Assembly: GCF_035998295.1 (NCBI RefSeq)
Contig: NZ_DASYHS010000070.1
Coordinates: 79,671-143,670, forward strand
From: DASYHS01 sp035998295
GTDB lineage: Bacteria; Pseudomonadota; Alphaproteobacteria; Azospirillales; Azospirillaceae
Direction of reading: 5' to 3'
Length of the DNA stretch: 64,000 nt
The number at the start of each line of letters is the position of its first letter. The stretch's first letter is position 1. Positions 34,907 through 43,856 of the stretch are shown piece after piece. The translations under genes and the position numbers were made by a program. The notes below the pieces were generated by a model. That model saw only the letters and a program-made list of their open reading frames with translations, was not told the DNA's origin and searched no databases.

Positions 34907-37036
34907 CTACCGGGGAGCCGGCGCCCAAGGCCGGCTCCCCCTCGCGTCGGCGACGGTCTCGATCCGCACGCCGTCCGTGCCCAGACGAAGGGCATGGGCT
35001 CCCTTGCGCAGGAGATCGCCGCGGGTGATCGCGACCGGCGCCGCGCAGCGTCCGTACAGTTCGGGCGCGACGACGATGTCGGCGGCCAGGCAATCCTCCA
35101 GGAATGCCTCGTAGCGCCACGCGATGGCGACCCGCTTTCCCCCGGCGTTCCAGATGCAGCCTTGCGGGTCGCACGCGAGGGCGCCGCCGGCTCCCGGTCC
35201 CTGCGCCGGCCAGGCCTCCGCGTCCGCCCGGCCGTCGTGGCGAAGCCAGGTCTGCGCATCGAACCGGCCTGCTCTTTTCGTCGACAGGAGGAGATGCCCT
35301 CCTCCGTCGCGCAGCGCGACGACGCGGCCGTCGTCGGAGACGAGCAGGTCCGGCCGCGGCGCCAGGAGGATCGAGGCGAAACCCAGCGCGACCGGGATCA
35401 GGCCGAGCAGGCGCCAGCGTCGCGTCCACAGTACGAGCCAGAGCCCGCCGAGGGCGAGCGCCGTCAATCCCCAGACCGGCATCGCCGGAACCAGTCCGGA
35501 TGCACCCGGCAGGCCCGCAACGACGCTGGCCGTTCCCAGGATCACGTCGATGCCGAGCGCCATCGCCTCCAGCGGCCAGCTTTCCAGGCCGAACGGCATC
35601 GCCGCGACGGACACCAGTCCCAGAGGCATGACCCAGAACGAGGTCACCGGCACCGCGATCATGTTGGCCGCCACTCCGTAGAACTGGATCTGCTGGAAGT
35701 GGTGGAGCCCGAACGGCAGGGTCGCGAGACTCGCCACCAGGGACGTGAGCACGAGGCCGAAAAGGTAGAGTGCGGCGCGCAGCGGCATGCCTGCACCGGC
35801 GCGCCACGCGGCGAACCGGCTTCCCAACGATTCGTAGGCCGCGATGAGGGCGATCACGGCGCCGAACGACATCTGGAAACTCGGCCCCAGCATGCTCTCG
35901 GGCTGGAGCAGCAGGACGACCGCCGCTGCGAAGGCGACCAGCCGCATGCTGAAGGGGTTGCGCTCCAGCAGCATCGCGCCGAGCACGATGCCCGTCATCA
36001 GCGCCGCGCGTTGCGTGGGCACGGGAGCCCCGACGAGCAGCGTGTAGCCGACCGCTGCGGTCAGAGCCGGGACCGCCGCCCATTTCTTGATCGGGAACCT
36101 CAGGGCGACGGTTTCAACCATCGCCAGCAGGGCGCGGACCGCGAAGAAGACGAGGCCGGCCACCAACCCGACATGCAGGCCCGAGATGGAGAGGAGATGG
36201 GCCAGGCCGGAGATGCGGATCTCTTCCATGGCCTCGGCCGGAATGGCGCGTTGCTCGCCGGCGACCAGGGCCGCCGCCACCCCTGCCCGCGCGCCGTCGA
36301 GACTATCCAGGATCCGGTCGGCCAGCACCCGGCGCGCCCGCTCGGCTGCGGCCGAGGACAGCATCGATCCCGCGCCGTCCACCGGCTCGACCGGCCCGAT
36401 CGAACGGCCGACGGCGCCGATCCGGGCGAAGAAGAGCTGGCGCCCGAAATCGAAGGAGCCGGGCATCACCGGGCCGGGCGGCGGCTGCAGGAAGGCGCGG
36501 ACGCGCAGGGTCATGCCGGGCATGACCTCGCCGTGGCGCTCGGAAACGTGAAGGCGGACGCGTTCGGGGGTCGCAGCCGGCTCCATGCCGGCGATGGCGA
36601 CCTCGTCCAGCGTCACTCGTGCGGCCCCTTCGCCGCGCTCCATCACCACGACGCGTCCGGTCACCACCACCGGTCCGCTGCCGCGCGTGAGGACCGGCGC
36701 CGACACCGCTGCGGTCCGGACCTGGGCGGCGGCGAAGCCGAAGGCGACGGCGGCGAGCGCGGCGAATGCGACGAGCGTGGGCATGGATCGGCGTGCCGCT
36801 GCGAGCGCCACCGACAGCGCCGCCGCGACGACCGGCCCGATCCAGACGGGCGGCTCGGCCGGCAGGGCGAAGTAGATGCCGATCCCGGCCCCGGCGAGCA
36901 CGGGAAGCCACAGCAGCCAGCGCTCCGCCTCGGCGGCCCAGATGGACGCGACGGCGGCCCATGCCCGGTCCGGGCCCGGCCGTCCTCCGCTCGCGGACAT
37001 GGGCTCCGCGGCAACGATGCTTCGCATTGGATGCAC
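34907..37036 (-). CDS. ComEC/Rec2 family DNA-uptake channel protein
   Basis: The 709-residue membrane protein has an N-terminal pair of helices and a DUF4131-type beta domain (about residues 110-225), then the competence domain with many helices (about 245-530), recognised by GEQRAIPAEAMEEIRISGLAHLLSISGLHVGLVAG-type sequence and VPTQRAALM. The C-terminal region (about 560-709) occupies the place of the metallo-beta-lactamase domain but lacks the HxHxDH metal motif, as in many alphaproteobacterial forms. It would carry single-stranded DNA across the inner membrane. The start may be ATG 37036 or the ATG three codons later. A 10-bp stem-loop (34912-34940) lies within its last codons. Confidence 0.9.
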   Translation of the reverse strand: MHPMRSIVAAEPMSASGGRPGPDRAWAAVASIWAAEAERWLLWLPVLAGAGIGIYFALPAEPPVWIGPVVAAALSVALAAARRSMPTLVAFAALAAVAFGFAAAQVRTAAVSAPVLTRGSGPVVVTGRVVVMERGEGAARVTLDEVAIAGMEPAATPERVRLHVSERHGEVMPGMTLRVRAFLQPPPGPVMPGSFDFGRQLFFARIGAVGRSIGPVEPVDGAGSMLSSAAAERARRVLADRILDSLDGARAGVAAALVAGEQRAIPAEAMEEIRISGLAHLLSISGLHVGLVAGLVFFAVRALLAMVETVALRFPIKKWAAVPALTAAVGYTLLVGAPVPTQRAALMTGIVLGAMLLERNPFSMRLVAFAAAVVLLLQPESMLGPSFQMSFGAVIALIAAYESLGSRFAAWRAGAGMPLRAALYLFGLVLTSLVASLATLPFGLHHFQQIQFYGVAANMIAVPVTSFWVMPLGLVSVAAMPFGLESWPLEAMALGIDVILGTASVVAGLPGASGLVPAMPVWGLTALALGGLWLVLWTRRWRLLGLIPVALGFASILLAPRPDLLVSDDGRVVALRDGGGHLLLSTKRAGRFDAQTWLRHDGRADAEAWPAQGPGAGGALACDPQGCIWNAGGKRVAIAWRYEAFLEDCLAADIVVAPELYGRCAAPVAITRGDLLRKGAHALRLGTDGVRIETVADARGSRPWAPAPR
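34912..34940. other. Stem-loop at the lexA-comEC convergence
   Basis: GGGGAGCCGG (34912-34921) pairs perfectly with CCGGCTCCCC (34931-34940). It lies inside the last comEC codons and 77 bases after lexA, without a T run. It may slow or end transcription from one or both sides; a plain intrinsic terminator is not shown. Confidence 0.35.
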
Positions 37037-37102
37037 CCGCCGTCACGTTGTGCTATGTCAGCCCGTCCCTCGAACCGATGCGATCATGGAATAGCCCGAC
37101 CG

Positions 37103-38509
37103 ATGACCGTCGTCACCCGTTTTGCTCCATCGCCCACCGGCTTCCTCCACATCGGCGGCGCGCGTACGGCCCTGTTCAACTGGCTGTTCGCCCGCCATCA
37201 CGGCGGCAGGTTCCTCCTGCGCATCGAGGACACCGACCGGGCACGCTCGACCCAGGAGGCGGTGGACGCGATCCTGGACGGCATGTCCTGGCTCGGGCTC
37301 GACTGGGACGACGAAGCGGCGTCGCAGTTCGCCCGCCGCGACCGGCACGCGGAAGTGGCGCACCGGATGCTCGCCGACGGAACGGCATACCGCTGCTACA
37401 CGACGCCGGCCGAACTCGAAGAGATGCGCGAGGCCCAGCGCGCCGCCGGCCTGCCCGTCCGCTACGACGGGCGGTGGCGCGACCGCGACCCGTCCGAAGC
37501 GCCCGCGGGGGTCGATCCCGTGATCAGGCTGAAGGCGCCGCAGTCCGGCGAGACGGTGCTGCGCGACCACGTCCAGGGCGAGGTCCGGGTCCAGAACGCG
37601 CAGCTCGACGACCTCGTACTGCTGCGCGCGGACGGCACGCCGACATACCTGCTGGCCGTCGTCGTCGATGACCACGACATGGGCGTCACCCACGTGGTCC
37701 GTGGGGACGACCATCTGACCAACACCTTCCGTCAGATCCAGATCTACAACGCGATGGGCTGGAACCTGCCGGAGTTCGCCCACATCCCGCTGATCCACGG
37801 CCCGGACGGCGCCAAGCTGTCCAAGCGCCACGGCGCTCTCGGCATCGATGCCTATCGGGACATGGGCTACCTGCCGGAAGCGGTCCGCAACTACCTGCTG
37901 CGCCTCGGCTGGGGCCACGGCGACGACGAGATCATCTCGACCGAGCAGGCGGTGGAATGGTTCGACCTGGACGGTATCGGCCGGTCGCCGTCGCGCATCG
38001 ACTTCGCCAAGCTCGACAACCTGAACGCCCACTACCTGCGCGAGGCCGACGACGCCCGCCTCGTCGCGCTGATCGTCCCCAGGATCGAGGCCATCCTCGG
38101 CCACCCGATCGGGGACGAAGGCCGCACTCTGCTGCAACGCGCCATGCCCGGCCTCAAGCCGCGCTCGAAGACACTTGTCGAACTTGCTGAATCCGCTGCA
38201 TTTTTCGTAGCCAAGCGACCGCTGACACCGACCGACAAGGCGCGCGAGCAGCTCGACGGCGCGGGGCTCGGCATCCTGCGCGACCTCGTGACGGCGCTGT
38301 CCGGCGCGCCGGACTGGACCGCACCGGCGCTGGAGGCCGCGACCCGGACCTTCGCCGAGGAGCGCGGCCTCAAGCTGGGCAAGGTCGCCCAGCCGCTGCG
38401 CGCCGCCCTGACGGGGTCGACCGTCAGCCCGCCCGTATTCGACGTGGCCGAGATTCTCGGCCGCGAGGAGGCCCTCGCCCGCATTAACGACCTTACGCAA
38501 CCGCGGTAG
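37103..38509 (+). CDS. gltX: Glutamyl-tRNA synthetase
   Basis: This 468-residue class I synthetase has the HIGH-type motif in APSPTGFLHIGGAR, the KMSKS-type motif in GAKLSKRHGA, RIEDTD, and VVDDHDMGVTHVVRGDDHLTNT. The anticodon-binding region follows (about 310-468). Many alphaproteobacteria have two gltX copies, and a non-discriminating enzyme also charges tRNA-Gln for the amidotransferase route. Which type this is cannot be read here. It is divergent from comEC and 101 bases before gltA. Confidence 0.97.
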   Translation: MTVVTRFAPSPTGFLHIGGARTALFNWLFARHHGGRFLLRIEDTDRARSTQEAVDAILDGMSWLGLDWDDEAASQFARRDRHAEVAHRMLADGTAYRCYTTPAELEEMREAQRAAGLPVRYDGRWRDRDPSEAPAGVDPVIRLKAPQSGETVLRDHVQGEVRVQNAQLDDLVLLRADGTPTYLLAVVVDDHDMGVTHVVRGDDHLTNTFRQIQIYNAMGWNLPEFAHIPLIHGPDGAKLSKRHGALGIDAYRDMGYLPEAVRNYLLRLGWGHGDDEIISTEQAVEWFDLDGIGRSPSRIDFAKLDNLNAHYLREADDARLVALIVPRIEAILGHPIGDEGRTLLQRAMPGLKPRSKTLVELAESAAFFVAKRPLTPTDKAREQLDGAGLGILRDLVTALSGAPDWTAPALEAATRTFAEERGLKLGKVAQPLRAALTGSTVSPPVFDVAEILGREEALARINDLTQPR

Positions 38510-38524
38510 ACCCGCGGGCCCGCG

Positions 38525-38553
38525 TTGCCAACTCGGCGGCGCAGCATTATCCT
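38525..38553 (+). promoter_or_regulatory. gltA promoter
   Basis: TTGCCA (38525-38530), a 17-base spacer and TATCCT (38548-38553) lie 57 bases before the gltA ATG. AAAGGAAAG is the ribosome site. A small hairpin, CCTCG/CGAGG (38551-38567), overlaps the -10 and start area. Confidence 0.55.
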
Positions 38554-38610
38554 CGACCCATACGAGGGGCGCGGGGATTCCGATCACGAAGACGTCAAAG
38601 GAAAGCCGAG

Positions 38611-39909
38611 ATGACCCAAGAAACGGTGACGCTTGTCGACAACCGCACCGGAACGTCCTACGAACTTCCCGTACTCGAGGGCAGCCTTGGCCCTTCGGTG
38701 ATCGACATCCGCAAGCTCTACAACGAAACCGGTCATTTCACCTTCGATCCCGGCTACACGTCGACGGGGAGCTGCGAGTCCAAGATCACCTTCATCGACG
38801 GTGACGAGGGCGTCCTCCTCCACCGCGGCTACGCGATCGAAGACCTGGCCGAGCACAGCAACTTCCTCGAGGTGTGCTACCTGCTGCTGTACGGCGACCT
38901 GCCCACGCCCGATCAGCGCCAGCAGTTCGAGGACACGATCACGCATCACACGATGGTGCATGAGCAGCTCACCGCCTTCTACCGCGGTTTCCGGCGCGAC
39001 GCCCACCCGATGGCGATCTTGTGCGGGGTGACCGGCGCCCTGTCCGCCTTCTACCACGACAGCACCGACATCGAGGACCCGTACCACCGGATGGTCGCGT
39101 CCCATCGGCTGGTCGCGAAGATCCCGACCATCGCCGCCATGGCCTTCAAGTACTCGATCGGGCAGCCTTTCGTTTACCCGCGCAACGACCTGAGCTATGC
39201 GGAAAACTTCCTGCAGATGCTCTTCGCGGTCCCCTGCGAGCCCTACAAGGTGAACCCGGTCGTCGCCAAGGCGATGGACCGCCTGCTGATCCTCCACGCG
39301 GATCACGAGCAGAACGCGTCGACCTCGACCGTCCGCCTCGCCGGGTCCTCGGGCGCCAACCCCTTCGCCTGCATCGCCGCCGGCATCGCCTCGCTCTGGG
39401 GTCCGGCCCATGGCGGCGCCAACGAGGCGGTGCTCAAGATGCTCCAGGAGATCGGCAGCAAGGACCGCATCCCCGAGTTCATCGCCCGCGCCAAGGACAA
39501 GAACGACAGCTTCCGCCTGATGGGTTTCGGCCACCGCGTCTACAAGAACTTCGACCCGCGTGCGCAGGTGATGCGGCGGGCCTGCCACGAGGTGCTGGGC
39601 GAACTCGGGATCAAGAACGAGCCGCTGCTCGACATTGCGATGGAACTGGAGCGCATCGCGCTGCAGGACGACTACTTCATCGAGAAGAAGCTGTACCCCA
39701 ACGTCGACTTCTACTCGGGAATCATCCTGAAGGCGATCGGCCTGCCGACCTCGATGTTCACGGTGCTGTTCGCGGTGGCGCGCACCGTCGGCTGGGTGGC
39801 CCAGTGGAAGGAGATGATCGAGGACCCGTCCCAGAAGATCGGACGGCCGCGTCAGCTCTATACCGGTGCGGCGAAGCGGCCGTTCAGGCCGCTCAACGAG
39901 CGTGCGTAA
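38611..39909 (+). CDS. gltA: Citrate synthase, type I hexameric form
   Basis: The 432-residue enzyme joins acetyl-CoA and oxaloacetate. The catalytic residues are the His in ILHADHEQNAST, the His in MGFGHRVYKNFDPRA and the Asp in YPNVDFYSGI. The N-terminal beta region (FTFDPGYTSTGSCESKITFIDGDEG) is typical of the long Gram-negative form that NADH can inhibit. A perfect hairpin lies 24 bases after the stop. Confidence 0.98.
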   Translation: MTQETVTLVDNRTGTSYELPVLEGSLGPSVIDIRKLYNETGHFTFDPGYTSTGSCESKITFIDGDEGVLLHRGYAIEDLAEHSNFLEVCYLLLYGDLPTPDQRQQFEDTITHHTMVHEQLTAFYRGFRRDAHPMAILCGVTGALSAFYHDSTDIEDPYHRMVASHRLVAKIPTIAAMAFKYSIGQPFVYPRNDLSYAENFLQMLFAVPCEPYKVNPVVAKAMDRLLILHADHEQNASTSTVRLAGSSGANPFACIAAGIASLWGPAHGGANEAVLKMLQEIGSKDRIPEFIARAKDKNDSFRLMGFGHRVYKNFDPRAQVMRRACHEVLGELGIKNEPLLDIAMELERIALQDDYFIEKKLYPNVDFYSGIILKAIGLPTSMFTVLFAVARTVGWVAQWKEMIEDPSQKIGRPRQLYTGAAKRPFRPLNERA

Positions 39910-39932
39910 CCGCCGGACGTCTCAGATCCGCT

Positions 39933-39957
39933 CGGGCGGGCCCGGTGGGCCCGCCCG
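39933..39957 (+). terminator. GC-rich stem-loop after gltA
   Basis: CGGGCGGGCCC (39933-39943) pairs perfectly with GGGCCCGCCCG (39947-39957) around a GGT loop. No T run follows, so it may act as a Rho-assisted or weak terminator. Confidence 0.5.
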
Positions 39958-40129
39958 CAGGGTCCCGGCCGTGCTCCTGTCCGCCCGCGACGTCCGCGGG
40001 CGGCTTTTTCCCCCCGCCAACGACAACCGCATGCCCATGCGTCTCAGGCTGCGCCGCGCGGCCTTGCTCGCACTGACCGGCGCCGCGGCAGTGACGTTGT
40101 TCGTCCAGATGTTCGGTTGAGAACCGGCT

Positions 40130-40145
40130 GCGGCACGAATGCCGC
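40130..40145. terminator. Stem-loop between convergent gltA and gloA
   Basis: GCGGCA-CGAA-TGCCGC (40130-40145) is a tight tetraloop hairpin, with ACCGGC/GCCGGT pairing further out. It lies 12 bases after the gloA stop on the minus strand, where it may end the long lpx-gloA transcript. No T run is seen. Confidence 0.4.
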
Positions 40146-40157
40146 GGCCGGCCGGTC

Positions 40158-40571
40158 TCATTTCCGCTCGATCAGCTCGACCTTGTAGCCGTCGGGGTCT
40201 TCGATGAAGGCGATCACGGTGCTCCCATGCTTCATCGGCCCGGGCGGCCGGGGGATCCTGACGCCTTCCGCGGCCAGCCGGTCGCAGGTCGCATGGATGT
40301 CGGGCACGCCGATCGCGATGTGGCCATATCCGCTCCCGATCGTATAGGGCTCGGCCTGGTCCCAGTTATGGGTGAGTTCGATGACCGCGGTGTCGCTCTC
40401 GCTGCCGTAGCCGACGAAGGCGAGCGTGAACCGCCCACCCTCGTAGTCCGTGCGGCGCAGGAGCTTCATTCCCAGCAGCCGGGTGTAGAAGTCCAGGGAC
40501 TTCTCGAGGTCGAGGACCCGCAGCATCGTGTGGAGGATGCGGTACGAGCTCCCTGAAGCCGTGTCGCTCAT
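40158..40571 (-). CDS. gloA: Lactoylglutathione lyase (glyoxalase I)
   Basis: The 137-residue enzyme turns the methylglyoxal-glutathione adduct into lactoylglutathione. The four metal ligands are visible: His in ILHTMLRV, Glu in AVIELTHNW, His in GYGHIAIGV and Glu in YKVELIERK. MLRVLDLEKSLDFYTRLLGMKLLRR and PDGYKVELIE are family signatures. Length and motifs fit the short, nickel-type bacterial form. It overlaps lpxB by 4 bases and so ends the lpx operon, though its role is unrelated to lipid A. Confidence 0.95.
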   Translation of the reverse strand: MSDTASGSSYRILHTMLRVLDLEKSLDFYTRLLGMKLLRRTDYEGGRFTLAFVGYGSESDTAVIELTHNWDQAEPYTIGSGYGHIAIGVPDIHATCDRLAAEGVRIPRPPGPMKHGSTVIAFIEDPDGYKVELIERK

Positions 40572-41767
40572 GGTCTTCGTTCTCCCTTCATTTCTGCCGT
40601 GGTGCCGGCAACGACGCCGAGCACGACCTCGGCCGCCCGTTCGCTCGGGCCCGGACCTCCGTGGCCCAGCCAGCGCGCAACCTCCGAAACCCCCTCGATC
40701 TGGACCCGGCGCGCCGCCGGATCATCGAGCAGCGTCGAGAGCGCCGCCGCCAGACGGTCTGGCGTGCACTCCTCCTGGAGGAGTTCGGGCACCAGCATCC
40801 GATCCAGCATGATATTGACCAGATTGGCGTATTTCACCCTGATCAGGCGGCGGTAGAGTGCCACCGTGACGGGGTGCAGGCGATAGGCGATCACCGCCGG
40901 AAGCCGGGACAGCGCGAGTTCCAGCGCCACGGTGCCGGATGCGGCCAGGGCAACCGTGCTCGCCGCCATCGCGTCGTACTTCCCCTCGTCCCCCTCGACG
41001 ACCACCGTCGGAACGCTCCAGGAGGCCGCGGCCGCGCGGACGCGGCCGCTCATCTGCGGAACCGTCGGCACGACCGCCCTCAAGCCCGGATGCCGCTCGG
41101 CCAGCAGCGCCAGCGTCGTTCCGAAAACGGGCAACAGCCGGGACACTTCGCTGTTGCGGCTGCCGGGCAGAACGCACACCAGCGGGGCGTCGGGCGCGAT
41201 GCCGTATCGTGCGCGCAGCCGCGCGCCGTCGCCCTGCCCCGCCCCCGTCTCCACCACGGGATGGCCGACGAAGGTGCAAGCCAGGCCCTCCCGATGGAAA
41301 TAGGGCGGCTCGAAAGGCAGCAGCGCGAGCAGATGGTCCACCAGCCCGGCGAGCTTGCGCGCCCGCCCGGGTCGCCAGGCCCACACGGTAGGCGCGACGT
41401 AGTGGACGACCGGTATCCCCTCGGCCCGGATGCGCTTGGCGACGCGGAAGCAGAAGTCCGGCGCGTCTATGGTCACCACCACGTCGGGCCGGGCCTGCCG
41501 GATCGCATCCGCCGTCTGGCCCAGCCGCCGGATCAGCGAAGGGAGCTTCGGCAGCAGTTCCGCGAGGCCGAACAGCGCCAGCTCGTCCAGAGGGAACAGA
41601 GGATCGAGCCCCTGCTCCATCATGCGCTCGCCGCCGATCCCCGCGAACCGCACCGTTCCTCCGGTCCGGCGCGACAGGGCCGCCATCAGCCGCGCCCCCA
41701 GCACGTCGCCGGAAGGCTCGCCCGCGATGAGGAATACGAGCGGCCCGGACTCGTTCTTGCCGGTCAC
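40568..41767 (-). CDS. lpxB: Lipid A disaccharide synthase
   Basis: The 399-residue peripheral membrane glycosyltransferase joins UDP-diacylglucosamine and lipid X. It shows FLIAGEPSGDVLGARLM, FAGIGGERMMEQGL, DAPDFCFRVAKRIR, VHYVAPTVWAWRPGRARKLA, LPFEPPYFHREGL, VLPGSRNSEVSRLLPVF and ASGTVALELAL. Translation starts at a GTG (41767) one base after the lpxI stop. It is coupled to gloA. Confidence 0.96.
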   Translation of the reverse strand: MTGKNESGPLVFLIAGEPSGDVLGARLMAALSRRTGGTVRFAGIGGERMMEQGLDPLFPLDELALFGLAELLPKLPSLIRRLGQTADAIRQARPDVVVTIDAPDFCFRVAKRIRAEGIPVVHYVAPTVWAWRPGRARKLAGLVDHLLALLPFEPPYFHREGLACTFVGHPVVETGAGQGDGARLRARYGIAPDAPLVCVLPGSRNSEVSRLLPVFGTTLALLAERHPGLRAVVPTVPQMSGRVRAAAASWSVPTVVVEGDEGKYDAMAASTVALAASGTVALELALSRLPAVIAYRLHPVTVALYRRLIRVKYANLVNIMLDRMLVPELLQEECTPDRLAAALSTLLDDPAARRVQIEGVSEVARWLGHGGPGPSERAAEVVLGVVAGTTAEMKGERRP

Positions 41768-41768
41768 G

Positions 41769-42587
41769 TCAGGCGATCTCCAATCCTACGACGAACACGC
41801 CGAGCCGGTCGGCAACGGCAGCGACCGCCTCGCGGTCGAGCATGAGGGTCGCGCCGGCCTCCACGGCGACACCGGCGAGACCGGCCCGCGCCACGGCTTC
41901 CACCGTCGCGGGACCGACCGTCGGCAGGTCGAAGCGCAGGTCCTGCGTCGGCTTGCGTATCTTGACCAGCACTCCCCCGGCCCCGCCGCGCCGCAGCGGC
42001 CCGCAGCGCTCGATCAGCGCGTCGGTCCCTTCGACCGCCTCCACTCCCAGGACGATGCCTTGCTGCACCACCACGGCCTGGCCGACGTCCAGGGCGCCCA
42101 GCATGCGCGCGACCTCGACGCCGCGCGCGATGTCCCGCTCCGCCTCGGCGTCGGGTGTCAGACCGCCGACCGGCCCCGGGGGCGTCAGCAATGCGGCGAA
42201 GACGTCCTGGGCGCCCACGATGCGAAAGCCTTCGCGCTCCAGTTCGGCGGTCACCGCGCGGAGCAGGCCGTCGTCGCCCAAGGCGCGCATCCCCAGCTTG
42301 GCGAACAGGCGCGTCGCGCGCCAGTCCGGCCTGAGCTCCGCCAGGCTCGGGCGGCGGACCCTGCCCGCCAGCACGATCTCCGTCACGCCGGCATCGCGCA
42401 GCGCGTCCAGCGCCTGCCCGGCGGCGCCGAGCCGCACGCGCGCGTGGGGCACGCCGGCACAGACGCCGTCGTCGGCGTGTCCGTCGAGCGCGAGGACGAA
42501 GAAGGGGCGGCCGGCGGCCCGGCACGCCTCGATCAGGCGGAACGGGAGATCGCCGCCGCCGGCGACGATCCCGAGCTTAGCCGCCAT
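41769..42587 (-). CDS. lpxI: UDP-2,3-diacylglucosamine pyrophosphatase LpxI
   Basis: The 272-residue enzyme (DUF1009 family) hydrolyses UDP-diacylglucosamine to lipid X. It replaces LpxH in most alphaproteobacteria. Signatures include KLGIVAGGGDLPFRLIEACRAAG, VLAGRVRRPSL, GDDGLLRAV, LDVGQAVVVQQGIVLGVEAVEGTDALI, and VGPATVEAVARAGLAGVAVEAG. The ATG at 42587 overlaps lpxA by 11 bases; a GTG at 42614 is also open. It lies between lpxA and lpxB, in the right pathway order. Confidence 0.95.
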   Translation of the reverse strand: MAAKLGIVAGGGDLPFRLIEACRAAGRPFFVLALDGHADDGVCAGVPHARVRLGAAGQALDALRDAGVTEIVLAGRVRRPSLAELRPDWRATRLFAKLGMRALGDDGLLRAVTAELEREGFRIVGAQDVFAALLTPPGPVGGLTPDAEAERDIARGVEVARMLGALDVGQAVVVQQGIVLGVEAVEGTDALIERCGPLRRGGAGGVLVKIRKPTQDLRFDLPTVGPATVEAVARAGLAGVAVEAGATLMLDREAVAAVADRLGVFVVGLEIA

Positions 42588-43380
42588 TCTCCTGCCTGGG
42601 CAGGCAGAGGGCACGGTTGTTGCGGGACCGGATGAAGTCCATCATTGCCGAAACCAGGGACGAGTCCGTGAACTCGACCTCCACCCGCCCGACCCGTTCG
42701 GCGAGGGTGCCATCACCCTGGAACAGCGCGCGGAACGCCGTCCGAAGTGCCCGTATCTCGTCCTTGTCGAAGCCGCGCCGGTCGAGACCGACCAGGTTCA
42801 GGCCGGCCAGACGCGCCCTCTCGCCCATGACCAGGCCGAACGGGATCACGTCGTTCTCCACGCCCGACATGCCGCCGATCATCGCGTGGGCGCCGATGCG
42901 CACGAACTGGTGCACGGCGGACAGGCCACCGAGGATCGCGTAGTCGCCGATCTCGACATGGCCGGCGAGCGTCGCGTTGTTGGCGAGGATCACGTGGTTG
43001 CCGACGATGCAGTCATGCGCGACATGCGCCGACATCATGAACAGGCAATCGTCGCCAACGCGGGTCAGCATCCCCCCGCCGGACGTGCCGGGGTTCATCG
43101 TGACGTGCTCGCGGATGCGGTTCCGGGCCCCGATGATCAGCTCGGACGGCTCGCCCGAATACTTCAGGTCCTGCGGCGCGTGCCCGATCGAGGCGAAGGG
43201 ATAGATCACCGTGTCGGCGCCGACCGTGGTCCTGCCGTCGACCGCGACATGCGAAACGAGGCGGACGCGGTCTCCGAGACGGACATCGGGCCCGACCACG
43301 CAGAACGGGCCGACCTGCACGTCGGCCCCCAGGCGGGCCGCCGGATCCACGACCGCGCTGGGATGGATTGAAACAGACAT
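42577..43380 (-). CDS. lpxA: UDP-N-acetylglucosamine O-acyltransferase
   Basis: This 267-residue trimeric left-handed beta-helix enzyme adds the first 3-hydroxyacyl chain from ACP to UDP-GlcNAc. Hexapeptide repeats run from IHPSAVVDPAARLGADVQVGP onward. The catalytic His lies in the HVAHDCIVGNHV region. GLNLVGLDRRGFDKDEIRAL begins the C-terminal helical ACP-binding part. It follows fabZ by 6 bases. Confidence 0.97.
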   Translation of the reverse strand: MSVSIHPSAVVDPAARLGADVQVGPFCVVGPDVRLGDRVRLVSHVAVDGRTTVGADTVIYPFASIGHAPQDLKYSGEPSELIIGARNRIREHVTMNPGTSGGGMLTRVGDDCLFMMSAHVAHDCIVGNHVILANNATLAGHVEIGDYAILGGLSAVHQFVRIGAHAMIGGMSGVENDVIPFGLVMGERARLAGLNLVGLDRRGFDKDEIRALRTAFRALFQGDGTLAERVGRVEVEFTDSSLVSAMMDFIRSRNNRALCLPRQENGG

Positions 43381-43386
43381 GAAGCC

Positions 43387-43854
43387 TTACTTGTCCAGGA
43401 TCATCGCGGAATAGGTCGCCTCGGCGCAGAGCGTGCCGTTGACCCTGGCTTCGCCCCGGAACTTCCAGACGGTACCCCGGTTTCGAATCTTGGTGACATG
43501 CACATGCACGGTATCGCCCGGCACCAGCGGCTTGCGGAACCGCGCGTCGTCGACGGTCATGAAGTAGACGAGCTTGCCTTCGGCCTCCGCCCCCAGGGTC
43601 CGCACCACCAGCACGGCGGCGGTCTGGGCCATGGACTCTATGATCAGGACGCCCGGCATCACCGGCCGGGTCGGGAAGTGGCCCTGGAAGAACTGCTCGT
43701 TGATCGAGAGGTTCTTGATGCCGACGGCGCTGACGTCGGGGATGATCTCCTTCACGCGATCGATCATCAGCATCGGATACCGATGGGGGATCATCTCCAT
43801 GATCCGCACGACGTCGATCTCGCCGACCTCCTGCTCTTCCGCCGTTCCTTCCAT
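43387..43854 (-). CDS. fabZ: 3-hydroxyacyl-ACP dehydratase FabZ
   Basis: The 155-residue hotdog enzyme removes water from 3-hydroxyacyl-ACP in fatty acid synthesis. It thus competes with LpxA and LpxD for the same substrate. The catalytic His is in FFQGHFPTRPVMPGV and the Glu in LIIESMAQ. IPHRYPMLMIDRV near the start is typical. It sits between lpxD and lpxA, as is standard. Confidence 0.97.
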   Translation of the reverse strand: MEGTAEEQEVGEIDVVRIMEMIPHRYPMLMIDRVKEIIPDVSAVGIKNLSINEQFFQGHFPTRPVMPGVLIIESMAQTAAVLVVRTLGAEAEGKLVYFMTVDDARFRKPLVPGDTVHVHVTKIRNRGTVWKFRGEARVNGTLCAEATYSAMILDK

Positions 43855-43856
43855 CC

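Noticed and set aside
34040..37102. N-terminal extension of the gltX frame back to 34040
   Set aside because: The frame is open by chance through lexA and antisense to comEC; the real enzyme begins at 37103 with the family start.
39866..40120. Small plus-strand frame with a hydrophobic end after gltA
   Set aside because: The C-terminal 29 residues look like a membrane peptide but there is no ribosome site and the frame overlaps gltA and a hairpin.
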